This document shows, one piece after another, positions 11,985-22,861 of a DNA stretch of 64,000 nucleotides (its first letter is position 1; each line of letters starts with the position of its first letter). The translations under genes and the position numbers were made by a program. The DNA is from Gnetum montanum (lineage: Eukaryota > Streptophyta > Gnetopsida > Gnetales > Gnetaceae): NCBI GenBank assembly GCA_015680685.1, contig MNCI01020918.1, forward strand, positions 63,153 to 127,152, given 5' to 3'. The notes beneath the pieces are model-generated. The model saw only the letters and a list, made by a program, of their open reading frames with translations. It searched no databases and was not told the DNA's origin.

Positions 11985-12960
11985 CATCCTACATAACTAC
12001 TTTACAATAATATCTATAATAACGTTTTTTAAAAAAACAAACTAACACTAACCCTACCACTCCTCACCAATCCCTAGCCCCTAACAAACAATAATACAAA
12101 GTTTTATACTCACAAAATCTAGTACCACCATCACTTTGCACTTCCTATGTAGTTACTATGTTATTACCCTAGAAGCATGTCCTATGTAGACCTATACTTT
12201 CCCTTAAATAAATCATTACAAACAATATCTTGTCCTAGGCAACCTATAAAATTCAAGTATAATAATGCTACAAACCTTTACAAAACTATATATACCCCTA
12301 AACATATAATGTATATACCTCCTAAGTAACTACTTTACAAACCTATCTATAATAAGAAATATACCCTTATAATAGCACACCCCCTAAAGAATTTGTTGAA
12401 TTGAACAAATAATCTATTTAGAAAATCAAACACTACAATATATACCCCTTATAATATTCACATGTTTGCTCCTAAACATACAATGTATGCAACTCCTAAA
12501 TAACTACTTTACAAACCTATCTATAATAATTTTAAAAATAACAAACTAATACTACATATACTATTATAACAATAACAACATAATACTCATACCCCCTAAA
12601 TAATTTATTGAATTGAGAAAATAACCTATATAATAATAAATAGCTTAATATCCCCCAAATAATAAAACAACATAAAAAATTTCATGAACCCAACTCAACA
12701 CAAACAACTAACTTAAACATGTAAATACCTTAATCAAACAATGAATCCATTAATAAAATTAGATTCATAAAGTATAACCAAAGAGTACAAAGGAAATTTT
12801 GATGTTTACTCTATAAAATTTAATCTAATCTACCAACCTATCACTACTTGGTCTTATTTTGAAATTGTACATTCTACGATAATTTTCTCTTTAGACACAA
12901 CTTTGTAAATCTTCAACAAAACTAGAAAAACTACAAAAAGAAGATAGTAAGAATAAACAA
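11985..12960. repeat. Degenerate tandem modules of about 175-185 bp
   Basis: AACTACTTTACAAACCTATC recurs near 11994 (diverged), 12324 and 12501. A second module beginning with a TTCTACCAACATATC-like start and containing AAAATTGTGCATTCTAC occurs at about 12825-12960 and again at 13009-13155, offset about 184 bp. The two module types run into each other and into the inverted repeat that follows. No coding sequence is seen. Confidence 0.5.
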
Positions 12961-14170
12961 AAATATCTACAACAAACTACAATATTGAAAAAATGCTAAA
13001 GGAAAACTATTCTACCAACATATCTCTAATTAACCTTCTTCTAAAATTGTGCATTCTACATTAATTATCTCTTCCTACACAACAACTTTAAAAACACTCC
13101 AACAAAGAAGAATAACCACTAAAACAATTGTAGAAAGAAACTAGGAAGAATTAAAAAAAAAAAAAACATCTACGAAAAATTGCTATATCCAGCAACTTCT
13201 AGATAAAAAACTAAGATAGCATGAATAAAAACTCTGTAAAAAACAATGAAAGAAATTTAAGAGAAGAGGAAAATAGGCAACCAAGGACCATGTGAAAAAC
13301 CAAAGAGAAATAGATAGAAAAGAAGAAATGCTTCATACAAGGGCAACGAGAACATTGAATTAGATTAGATATATATATTATATATATGGCTAAGGACTCA
13401 TGGCTTATAAAATTCAACAAACATTTGTCTTTGCAGCCATCAATAAAATGCCTAAATGATGACTAATAAGATATTCCCTTTCCTTTGAAGTAGATGTCAG
13501 AGAAAGGATGTTTAACAAAACCATACTACTCACATTGTTGACAACACTATCTACTCCTTTTCATCCTCCATCCTACATCTTCTTTAGAGGAAAGGAAATA
13601 TTTGGTTAGTTTTCATTTAGGCATCTTGTTGATGGCTACCAAGTCAAACGTTCATTGACTTTTATAGGCCATATGATCTTAGCCACTTTATATATATTAT
13701 ATATATAATCTAGTTCAATATTGTCATTACCCTTGTATGAAGCTGCTCTTCTTTTCTATTTCTCTTTATTTTTTTTGTCCTTCTTGTTTGCTCATATGCC
13801 TTTTCTCTATAGTTTTTTTGTTATTTTTTTATATAATTTTTATTCATGCTATCTTAGTCTTTTACTTAGTAGTTGTTGGAGATAGTGGTTTATTATATAT
13901 GCTTTTATTTCTTCCCACTAGCTTCTTTTTGAAGTTGTTTTAGTATTTAGTCTTCTTTAATGGAGATTTACAAAGTTGTTATATAGAAAGAGAAAATTAG
14001 TGTAGAGTACAATTTTAGAAGAAGAATGAGTAGACATAGGTTGCTAAACTAGTTTTAATTTTATTTGTAATAGTTTCTTTAGGAGTTTTGGGTATTATCT
14101 TTCCATTGTTATAAGAGGTATAAATTATTTGGGGTGTGAGAGGTTTGTTGAGTAGTTATTTAAGGAGTTG
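12490..14170. repeat. Large imperfect inverted repeat, foldback-like
   Basis: The left arm (about 12490-13555) is repeated in reverse complement as the right arm (about 13565-14170). Matching landmarks: GCCATCAATAAAATGCCTAAATG (13427 onward) with the complement of CATTTAGGCATCTTGTTGATGGC (13614 onward); CTTCTTCTAAAATTGTGCATTC (about 13035) with the complement near 14015; and the AACTCCTAAATAACTACT module (about 12490) with the complement near 14150. AT-rich TATATATATTATATATAT tracts sit in both arms. The centre is near 13560 with almost no spacer. Long arms made of subterminal tandem modules resemble foldback transposons, but I cannot see target duplications. The open frames here (for example 13737-13943) are low-complexity and not credible genes. 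Confidence 0.55.
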
Positions 14171-14231
14171 GATTTTAAGTATCTATGTCCAGTTCTACTA
14201 TGAATTGTAAATATGTTGTTTTATTCTAAAA

Positions 14232-14450
14232 TCATTTATAGAGTATAACTAGTAAGTAAAAATGAAATGTTGATGAATATTTTGTATTGATATCAAATCT
14301 GATATTTTGACATGTCATATTTGTCCACAATTGTGATAAATAATTTGATAATCTTGTTAGCCATGCCTTGATTGGTTGCAAGTAGAAGTTGTAGGATTTT
14401 AATTTTTGAAATGCCAAATTTGTCCACAATTGTAATAAATAATTGGTAGG
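14232..14450. repeat. Short direct repeat pair, about 100 bp apart
   Basis: The words TGTCATATTTGTCCACAATT (14313) and TGCCAAATTTGTCCACAATT (14411) are each followed by TAATAAATAATT-like sequence. This is an imperfect two-copy repeat without coding potential. Confidence 0.4.
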
Positions 14451-14571
14451 TTATATGAACAACATTGGAGTAAGTCTAGTATATATCTTATTTGAAACTC
14501 TTGTTTGAATATATTCTAGTCCAAATGTAGTTGTGTAAATCCTAGTTGGTCTATATTATTTTCTTGTGTAT

Positions 14572-14766
14572 CTACCAATATTGTGCTAGATCTTTAAGTT
14601 GTTGAATAGCCAATTGAGTACACTCATAGGAATTATAATCTATGACTTGAAATAACATATTCATTCCTTCAAGCCACTCTGTAGCTTCATAGGAATTATC
14701 ATATCCCATGAAGTTTGAGAGGTTAAAACTACAAAATTTAACTAGTAAGCTTGTGTTAGGTATCAT
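14572..14766 (-). pseudogene. gag: gag capsid fragment of another gypsy lineage
   Basis: The minus-strand frame contains FMGYDNSYEATEWLEGMNML, followed by a Phe, and then ECTQLAIQQLKDLAQYW. This matches the retrotransposon gag domain pattern (FxGxxDPxxAxxWLxxMxxIF ... VxxAxxxLxxxAxxWW) typical of chromovirus-type gag. It differs from the E1-E7 gag (PQFEGGYNADPKNHLQAFHD). Only about 60 residues survive and no LTR can be assigned. It is probably a relic of an older element. Confidence 0.55.
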
Positions 14767-15204
14767 TTGATTTTCTTAAAGATTGTTGTTCACTAAAGAT
14801 TATTTTCTTTTTGTAATCATTGTTTTGTAGCTTTGTAATGGCTTAATTAATCTAGAACTCTACATTAAAAATGTTGATGACATTTGATCAACATTATAAG
14901 TAAAATAATATGAAAAAACTATACTAAAATTATAAGTAGATGGAAATGTTCATTTTGCATAAAACAGTTATAGAATACCTCATCTTATATAAGTTAACTG
15001 TCAACCTCTATACTTGAAAGTTATTGTGTATTTGTATATTTAGTTTGTTGGTTTTGTTTTTTCATGTTTAAATGAAATCTATAAAGGAATTATGGAAAAT
15101 TTTATAATTAGAGATTTTCAAATTGGATGAGAAGATAACAAAAATTGCAAGTAGCAAAAGATAAAATATCAAAAAATAAAAAAATTCAATATCATTAATG
15201 CTTG

Positions 15205-15560
15205 AAATAGTAGGTTGTGATGAATAAAAAATCTATAGAAAAACAACGAAAGAAACTGCAAAGAAGAAGAAAATGAGCAAACAAGAAGAATGTAAAGAAT
15301 GAAGAGAAATAGAAAAGAAGAGAGGCTATATGCAAGGGCAACAATAGCATTGAATAAAATTATATATATATTACATATAAGATAGCTAAGGATGTATGGC
15401 CTATAAAAGTTAATGAATGTTTGACTTCATAGCCATCAACAAAATGCCTAAACAATGACTAACCAAACATTCTAGTTCCTCTAAAGTAGATGTTGGATAA
15501 AGGACATTTAAAAAGACCATACTTCTAGCATTGTAGATAATACCATCTACTCCTCTTCAT
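15205..15560 (+). repeat. Third copy of the inverted-repeat module
   Basis: The sequence from GATGAATAAAAAATCTATAG through ATGCAAGGGCAACAATAGCA, the TATATATATTACATATA tract, CATAGCCATCAACAAAATGC and CATCTACTCCTCTTCATCC parallels 13215-13572 in the same orientation. It shows the module is dispersed, not merely a local palindrome. From 14780 to 15200 I see nothing else. Confidence 0.55.
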
Positions 15561-15709
15561 CCTCTATTTCTAACTCCTACTCTAGCTAAGAATTTTTGCC
15601 AATAGTCGCATTATATTATTAGTTGCAATTCACTCTAGTGAAACACTTATTTTAAGACTATAATTTTAATTGCATGTGTGCTTAAGTTACCTTCAATAAT
15701 GATGAAAGC

Positions 15710-15937
15710 ATGCTAGGCATTGAATGGAATTGTGATGAGCATGAATCCTTGTTGATTATGACTTGTTATTGTGGAGAGCATAGAATTACATTAAAGGAAC
15801 TAACAAATGTGAGGGAGGGCCAAGGCTTGTTTGTCATCCCACATTCATATTTTACTTTAGAGTTTATGTTTTGTTTCTTTTTTTTCTTTAATCATGTAAG
15901 CATGCAATTCTTAGGAAGCCTCCTTGATGAGATATAA
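15710..15937 (+). CDS. Unrecognised short ORF, possible exon remnant
   Basis: A 75-codon frame starts MLGIEWNCDEHESLLIMTCY and continues CGEHRITLKELTNVREGQG before becoming Phe-rich. The first 50 residues have balanced composition with Cys/His spacing (C-D-E-H ... C-Y-C-G-E-H), unlike the low-complexity ORFs around. The frame is also open just upstream (NNDES from about 15695). I do not recognise a family. It may be a fragment of a host exon or chance. The tail after GQG is probably not coding. Confidence 0.2.
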   Translation: MLGIEWNCDEHESLLIMTCYCGEHRITLKELTNVREGQGLFVIPHSYFTLEFMFCFFFFFNHVSMQFLGSLLDEI

Positions 15938-16329
15938 CATAAATTTTAATTAAGGTAGCTTACATTTTCAAATTCTTTGTATACTTTTTATCAAAGTTCA
16001 TAATTATTCATTTCCTAGGCAGGGGTCCCAAGTTCCAAGTACTAAATGTTGATTCCTTATGCAGGGTTTTAAGAAGCAAGCATCTTTCCATCAGTCTAAA
16101 TAATGCTACTCTTTTCTCTTTTTTTTTTTTCTTTTTCTCTTTTTCTTTCTTCCAAATCTTACAAATCATTCTCTAACTAGGGTCCCAAGTCACCTCATTA
16201 AAAAGAAGTCATCATGGCTCATTTTACTTAAGCATATCTTCTAAAAGAGTAATATGATTTTAATTCTAATATTTACTAAGGTTGCACTATGTCTTCCAAA
16301 TTTGTTTAAAATTGGAGAACCTGGAATAA

Positions 16330-16575
16330 AAATAGTTTGAGGAAAAAGAAAGCAATGAAGAAAGTTATATAAGATCAACTGTTAGCATTGTTAGGTTTTC
16401 ATTGCGTAAATTTGTTTCTTAAAAGGAGCATCTAAACATCATCTCCGTTAATGCAGTTTGCAATGCATGTTGCTGCAAGAGAAATACCTTGGATATAACA
16501 AGCACCGAGGCCTCTATCTTTCTTGCTACTAGTACAAATATCCCAAGCAACTACTTTACTCTTTATCTCTGGCAT
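16330..16575 (-). pseudogene. LINE-type reverse transcriptase C-terminal fragment
   Basis: The minus-strand frame from 16575 reads KSKVVAWDICTSSKKDRGLG, then ISLAATCIANCINGDDV, a TAG, then MLLLRNKFTQ and another stop. It resembles the region after the RT domain of plant non-LTR elements, where a W-D-x-I-C-x-P-K-x-x-G-G-L-G motif precedes a W-x-x-x-L-x-x-K-Y segment. Both TAG and TGA sit where Trp (TGG) would be expected. The match is short and from memory of the pattern, so this is a tentative call. Confidence 0.4.
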
Positions 16576-18135
16576 CTAAAAATACAGATGTCTTAGAAGC
16601 ATTCTAAGGATAGAGTGACGTGTGTGTTTTGTGTGGAATTAAAATTCCAAGCAAAGCGAAGCTTAGAGCATTGGCCTTACTGTGGATGGAGCTTTCTTAG
16701 CTGACAATGGAACATTAAATAACAATGGGTTTTGCATGGACATTAAGCCTATCATGTTTTCTTATATATTTTAATAATATGGTAAATGCATTAAGCAAAC
16801 TTTTCCAAAACATGCTATCAATTTTAAGCATAATGCTTTAGTGCTATATTTATTATCTTTATTCAAAATATTATGATTTTCAGTGACCTCTGGAGAATAC
16901 AAAATTTAAAGAAATTATGAAAAGTGTCCCCGGAACGTTGTAAATGTGATTTTTACACCAGACGCCCACTTTTATTTAAAGTCGATACCTTCACAGGTTC
17001 TCTGTCCATTTAGAAATAGTTGGTACTATAACATATTTTCAATATAAATGTGCAATCAAGGTGTAGCGCGATGGTGAAGAGATACATTCATATTTCAGAA
17101 CAAAGAGTAGCCTTGTAGTTACAAGAGATCACAAGCAAGGGTTATGTTACAACAGATCGCAAAACAAAAAAAATATATACTTTTCTAAAAGAAAATACGA
17201 CACAATATACGAACTAAACACAAGAAGACTTCAGGGAATGGTTTTGACAAATTTCAAGTCTTTTGTAAAAAAATATATGATTAAATTACTTTATATAGTA
17301 AGGATGAAAAATCATTTCCAAATATTATGATTTCTGCGCGTTTCCAAAAGCGTTGGGACACGTAGTTGGTGCAATTTTATTATCCTATAGGATACTATTA
17401 TCCCACATTATTTACATTTAACTCTGCTATACAACCCTTGGTTACTTACTGGTTTGTGGTGCATGGATCCATTTTCTTCCCTCCCCTGTTCCACTACACT
17501 AACCTTCTCAACCTTTTCTCCGCCAACGTCCCTAATAAAAGCAAGGTTCAACATTATAATAAAAAAAGGTGACAAGGGTGGTTTGTAATTGAAAACAAAC
17601 ATATTAAATTTAGGTCTTTTGAGAAGAGCACTTTGGAATGGGCATCCTCAACGTGTACAAGGCCAATTTAAACAAGTAGTAAATATCATCACTCTTTATT
17701 ATTAAAACTAGAAAATCAGGGCTCTTACCTTTATTATATTATTTAAATTGGTAGAGACTTACTAGGCAAGTAGCATATGTTATGTTGTAAACGGTAATAT
17801 AGTTTTTATGTTGTAAACTATAATATAGTTTTTATCTAATATCTTTTTTTGGATCACAAGTCAACATTGATAATAAGAGAAAGGTTAGCATCAAATTGGC
17901 ACTATACTATAAAACCATGCCAAATAAGTTATAAGATTGGTAATTTAGATGCTTTGGGCATGTGCAAAGAAGATCACATAGTGAGCCTGTAAAGAAGGGT
18001 TTTTGGATCAATGTTCAAGTTTTAAAAAGTTGAGAAAGAGAATTTAATAAATTTATGCAATGCTCATCATCACAAGAGAAAATGAAGTAAAATACAAAAT
18101 GAAGACATACAGTTAAATTCAACAAATATATCCAT
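16576..18135. other. Unassigned, possibly low-copy sequence
   Basis: This 1.5-kb stretch is not obviously related to the repeats in the rest of the window. It holds a GACGTGTGTG word near 16617 and a GGACACGTAG word near 17357, but no supported ORF, TATA/ATG arrangement or RNA gene. It may be the only non-repetitive flank here. E3 inserted at its right end (TSD tccat, 18131-18135). Confidence 0.3.
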
Positions 18136-18495
18136 TGATGAGTGGTAAAGTACCCCTACGCCCAACCATACGAATACAAGTGTTCATGAGTGATCCAGTC
18201 GAACTCCAAGGATTAAGTGCTTATGCACCAACATAGAACCAGTATGAGACATGTGATCGTTGTCTTCCCAAGTTTACTTGTAAGGCCTAAGTGTATGGTT
18301 AAGTAAACTTGAGGTATATGATTTTTATCTCTTTTATATTTTGTAATCCAAGTCTCCTAAATGTGTGAAATGAAAGACTCAATTAACTAATGGATTTTAT
18401 GTAACCTTAACTTTAACATTAACCAAATCCTAACACTAGCATTTGTTCCCACTCTCCGGACACATCCTGAACCAGTATAACACTACTAGTATTAC
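18136..18495 (-). repeat. E3 3' LTR, distal part
   Basis: Reverse complement of the R/U5 end of the LTR: TGATGAGTGGTAAAGTACCC is the terminal inverted counterpart of the CTCATCA end. It contains the shared AACCATACGAATACAAG and GTCGAACTCCAAGGA segments. It stops at ATTAC (18491-18495), the target duplication of E2, and resumes at 25537. Confidence 0.85.
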
Positions 18496-19353
18496 TGATG
18501 GGATGCGATATTGTGTATGCGATATTGCATCCATCATGATATCGCATCCCGCACAATATTGCGTACGCGATATCGCATCTTCCCCTGCAATATCACGTAC
18601 ACGATATTGCGGTGCATCATCACATCTATAAATAAGAGGCGGCTATCCCTTGTTTCTAATTCTAGGCCTAGACCGTAGCAAAACTCTAGCAGTTTGATCC
18701 CTCCAGAGATAAAATATTTTCCATGTGCCCGCAGTAGGAGCTCCAAAGTGAATGGATCTTTATTCAAGCAAATATTGTACCTGAACACATGTTTGTGTGC
18801 GGAAATAAAGATGAACTTCTTGGATAATTCTTGCACTACATGGAATAGGCTAAATAGGATTTTATTTATTGTTATTTACTATTTATCATTTAAATGCTTT
18901 ATTAGTAGTTAAATCTCTCTCAACCCTTCTCTCCTAGTTAAGTGCCTCAGTATGATTGCTTCGAGCACGTGCGTTATGGTTGTGATCCCAGCAACGACTA
19001 GCATTTGGTAACCAAGGTTGCATTGGTTCAGGGTGTGAACGGTAAGTGGGAATGGATGCTGATGCTAGGTTAATTAAGGCTTAGTTAGTTAGTTAAAGTT
19101 AGTTAATTAATCTCTTCAACTCTTCACCTTATCAGCATAGGAGATAAAATCAAAAAGACATAAAAATCATATACCTCATACTTACTTAACCATACAACTG
19201 TGACAAATACAAGTAAGTCTGGGAAGATAATGAATAATTAACCTTAAGTGTTCCATGAGGTGTGTAAGCACTTAGTCTACGGAGTTCGACCGGATCGTGC
19301 ATGTAATGCTCGTATTCGTATGGTTGAGTGTAGGGGTACCTCACCATTCATCA
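18496..19353 (+). repeat. E2 5' LTR
   Basis: 858 bp, TGATGGG...CATTCATCA. U3 carries a run of near-palindromic words (GCGATATTGTG, TGATATCGCATCC, CGTACGCGATATCGC, ACACGATATTGCG) at 18500-18620, then TATAAATA at 18627-18634. An AATAAA (18804-18809) lies about 175 bp downstream, fitting R and a polyadenylation signal. The 3' LTR lacks about 80 bp of the palindromic run. Confidence 0.9.
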
Positions 19354-19372
19354 TCGGCGCCATTGCCGAGGA
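19354..19372 (+). promoter_or_regulatory. E2 primer binding site (tRNA-Asp)
   Basis: TCGGCGCCATTGCCGAGGA directly after the LTR matches TGGCGCCGTTGCCGGGGA, the complement of the 3' end of plant tRNA-Asp, with three mismatches. This primer is typical of Athila-lineage elements. Confidence 0.85.
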
Positions 19373-19495
19373 CTAAGTGTTTGTGTGCTAAGTAGAACAT
19401 AGAAAATTGCTCACATCGTTGGGAGCTTAAATGAACCTTAGGGTTAATTAAACAAAAAATTATATAACAGTTAATTAGCACACCGACAAGACACA

Positions 19496-21880
19496 ATGTC
19501 TTCTTCTTCTTCTCACAAGAGCACTGCACCACCTAGGGACCATACAAGAAACAATTGGCAATCCAAAACACATAACCAAAATCAGCTAGTTCCTCAACAA
19601 TATAGGGTGGTATATACTCATCCCAATGAGTATATACCCAATTTTACTTTTATCCTCCATCAGGATGAATAGATTCACTGTAGAGACTTGCAAGGTAATA
19701 TAGTGTTGCCTCCAAATCGTGCAGTCCCTGACATGCTCCTCCATGCTTTGGCACATATAGGCCTAACACAGCTCTATCCTGAATACGTTATAGGTGATTT
19801 TGACACAAGGGATTACTATCTGACATCTACACAACATCTAAGGGACTCAAGGTAGGAGAGCCACCATACACTATTAAAGGGCAAAGAGGTCCCGCACATC
19901 CTAAGTGATATTAGAGATGGCGAACCACTTATAACGGGTTCGCTATCAAAAGATGTTCCCCCTCCTAATGAAAGTGATGAGGTGGGGTATCAGAACCTAT
20001 GCTCCATGATACACAACCCTGGTTCTGATCCCCGTGAACGCCAACTGTTCATCGAGGAAACAACAACACATGACAAGGATGGGTACTCAGATCGTCATCA
20101 CAATCGAGGCCAAAGCCACAGAAGAGAAGGTAATAAGCATCGTCATGGCGATGGTTCTTCTTCTTCTTTCCCTTCATCACATCATTCATCCTCTCCTTCC
20201 ACATCAGGGCGTAGTCATCAAGAGCATAATGGAGAGGATAAGGGTAAGTGAAATGAGAGACCTCAACGAGAGAGTCGAGAGAGAGGATGAGGGTAGTCTA
20301 GAGAGTCTAGGCATGAAATAAGGGAAAGTAGGGAACAACGTAGACATCATAGATGTCATGAAAGAGATGATCATGATGAACCCCTACTTGCCACTTGAAG
20401 CATGCTAGATATAACGGAGGTTGTGAGAATACAAACAAGGCATCAAAAAGATAGCTGGATCAAGCGCTTCGGCATGAACAATATCCCACAATTTGAAGGG
20501 GGATACAACGCTGATCCAAAAAATCATTTACAGGCATTTCATGATGCTTGTGCCTTGAAAAACATAGAAAACGAGTGGCAGAAAGTAAAGTTGTTTCCTA
20601 GGACACTCATAAAGGAAGTAGAGAGTTGGTACTGGTCCTTAGAACCAGAAACCATCAGGAGGTGGAGTACGATGTTAGAACTCTTCAACGATAAATATCA
20701 AACATACTCCAAAGTGTCTAATTTGCGTAAGTAGATCCAAGGATGAAAGAAAGATACTCATGAACCCTTGGATGCTGTCATGGGCTGCTACTATGCATTG
20801 CTACATCATTGCCCAAGCCATGGTTATGTACAACGGGATCAACTCCGCCATCTCGTAGATGGGCTAAGGTATGAAACTAGGAGAACCCTTGGGACATATG
20901 CCTAAGGGAGACTATTAGAACTTAGATTCCATGAAATTCATTGATTGTTGGAACAAGTAGCCAAAGAAGAAGGGGAGCTACAAAAAAGAGAGAGTGCAGA
21001 AGAATATAACTATGATCCTTCCCTTCCAAAGAAGGGAGTGAGATTTTTCCATGAAGAGGATGAGTCACCACTTGAAGAGTTGGTGAATAGGAAAATCTTA
21101 CCGCTTCAAAAATTAACAATGGAAGTAGCAGCTAAGGTAGATCAGATAGAGGACTCCTTAGATAGTAGACTTAAACTTGTTTTGAAAATAGTAGAGGAGT
21201 CTAAGGAGGAACGAAGTAGTGAAAAGGACAAGAAAAAGTAGAGAGACTCAGGCCTTGCACGTGACAAGGGTAAGGGGAAAATAACTATCTTCAATGAGGT
21301 TGTGGATTCAAATTCAGATAATGATGGTGGATGTGAGATCTGCCAATATGACCATCCTAAGGGATGTTGTCCAATCATCTCACATCTACAAGAGTTTGGG
21401 TGTATGCACTTAACCCGAGACTCAATAGACGGTAGACACCCCGAAGGTTACCTTATCCCCAAGGTAACCCAAGGCAGTTCCACAAACTGTTGACATACTA
21501 TCCAAGTGGAACTCCACCACAATGCATCGGGCAACATTAGCAATGGCAATACCTACAGTCATGGGTGATGCCACCACCGAAACAACAGTACCTATACCAA
21601 CGACCTGATCCTTATGGATACTACATGCAGCCGCCGATTTCTCCAAGTGACTCCATGGGTCACACAACTCCCCAACGTCACTACCAAGTTCAGGAGTACT
21701 TCAGAAGGAATCCTTCTCCTCCTACAGATGCTCCACATCCATACCATCATCCTAATCTTTCCACCTCTCTTCCGTCGATAGTTCCCATACCTCCTTCTCC
21801 AACAATGCAAGGGGAACTCCCCACTCAACTGCAGCAATGTAACGTTATGAGCCGTAAACATTCAACCTGCTGCTAGTTTT
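19496..21880 (+). pseudogene. gag: E2 gag (nearly continuous frame)
   Basis: ATG at 19496 opens a frame running to 21493 with only scattered stops, several TAG. At one (GAA-TAG-ATT, about 19668) the E3 copy has CAA, and where E3 has TAG (CAT-TAG-GAT) E2 has CAG. Regions in order: a conserved N-terminus (QYRVVYTHPNEY, NFTFILHQDE, LQGNIVLPPNRA), a Ser/His/Arg-rich linker (about 20040-20250), the capsid core (IPQFEGGYNADPKNHLQAFH, SWYWSLEPETIRRW, LFNDKYQTYSKVSNLRK at 20480-20730), a helical segment, and the knuckle CEICQYDHPKGCCP at about 21334-21375. Beyond about 21430 the Pro/Gln/Tyr-rich tail (QQYLYQRPDPYGYYMQPP) continues in another frame. This is the best-preserved gag in the window, but still broken. 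Confidence 0.85.
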
Positions 21881-21985
21881 GACAACTGCAAAAAGAGAAA
21901 ACATTTCTTCAGAACCAAAATCCCAGACAAGCTCTCACAACCACAAGCGGTTGATTTTGCAACCACTCCTCCAACACACAAGGCT

Positions 21986-22861
21986 TTGGATCTTCCTTTA
22001 GTCCAACAACAGAGCTTAATGCATATAGTTATGTTAACACATATTATAACTGACTGGATCAAGGGAGGCCACCTTCCTAGGAAATTATTTGACCTTGGGA
22101 GTCCCTTAATCTACCTCCAAGTCACTGAGAATGAACCTCATAAGGCTCTTCTTGACTCAGGTTACGGAGTCAACTTAATATCACAAGAAATGTATCAAGC
22201 CTAGAACTTGCCCCAACTTAAGAAGAGCAACATTCAACTAGATTTGGTTGACTAGTCCATCACCATTCCCTTGGCATTGGTGGAGGATATTGTTACCATT
22301 GTGTGTGGTTGGTCATACCCAGCTGATTTCCTGGTGATTGAGGTTAACAAAAATGAATGGGACTTCGCAATTAAAATGGGAAGGGCATGGCTGAGGATAG
22401 TAGATACATGCCTAGGAATTCGTGATCTTTCCTTGGAAATCTCTATGGTAAACATTTATGGAAAGATCAAGAAGAAGAAAGTTCCATGCATCACATACAA
22501 TGACTCATCGGGTGATGACATGGAGGAATGCATAACATCTCCTCCATGCAACAGGTGTGCCCTAGAAACTTTGAGACAAAGATGCCTGTATGTAGCAACC
22601 ACACAACAAGTGGATACCCCATGGTTGACAGCTATTCAAAAGAGCAATTGTCCAACATGCATGGAACGAATTGGGGGAACAACTCATGCCCATAATGAAG
22701 GCATAGATACATTGAAATATGAGCGTTGCCGACTTCCACCCCTTAATCTAAGAACATCAATCAGGAGAAGTTGGACACTTCTAAGAAATTCAAACAGGCA
22801 CTTATTATTTCAGATTTCTTCCTTTCCATTCAATCATGGGGGAGATGGCCACCTATGCTAA
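21986..22861 (+). pseudogene. E2 protease plus pol linker, then deletion junction
   Basis: LLDSGYGVNLISQEMYQ carries the catalytic D-S-G (22154-22162). WSYPADFLVIEVNKNEWDF and KMGRAWLR follow, then DLSLEIS. This is in the same frame as gag 19496. The tail (to about 22797) aligns with the E3 linker between protease and RT, for example CLYVATTQQ and GIDTLKYE. It then fuses to CACTTATTATTTCAGATTTC, which matches the last bases of pol in E3 (reverse strand, about 27955). The deletion removes about 3 kb of RT, RNase H and integrase. The catalytic triad is intact but upstream stops remain. Confidence 0.8.

Noticed and set aside
13737-13943. Hydrophobic 68-codon ORF that might be a membrane peptide
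   Set aside because: Phe/Leu-rich translation of a T-rich arm of the inverted repeat; not open in the other two copies.
16600-16640. GACGTG word as a host gene promoter element
   Set aside because: No TATA/ATG or coding sequence follows; a single hexamer is not evidence of a promoter.
17041-17135. Possible tRNA-like segment (GTGTAGCGCGATGGTGAAGA)
   Set aside because: It suggests a D-arm but no T-loop GTTCRANNC box or acceptor pairing follows at the right distance.
18496-18625. Clustered short repeats resembling a CRISPR-like array
   Set aside because: They are variable near-palindromes inside an LTR U3 of a plant retroelement, with no constant repeat/spacer structure.
18534-18836. 100-codon minus-strand ORF
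   Set aside because: Lies antisense across the E2 5' LTR promoter; it is disrupted in the other LTR copies.
21592-21861. 89-codon minus-strand ORF
   Set aside because: Shadow of the Pro/Gln-rich E2 gag tail on the other strand.
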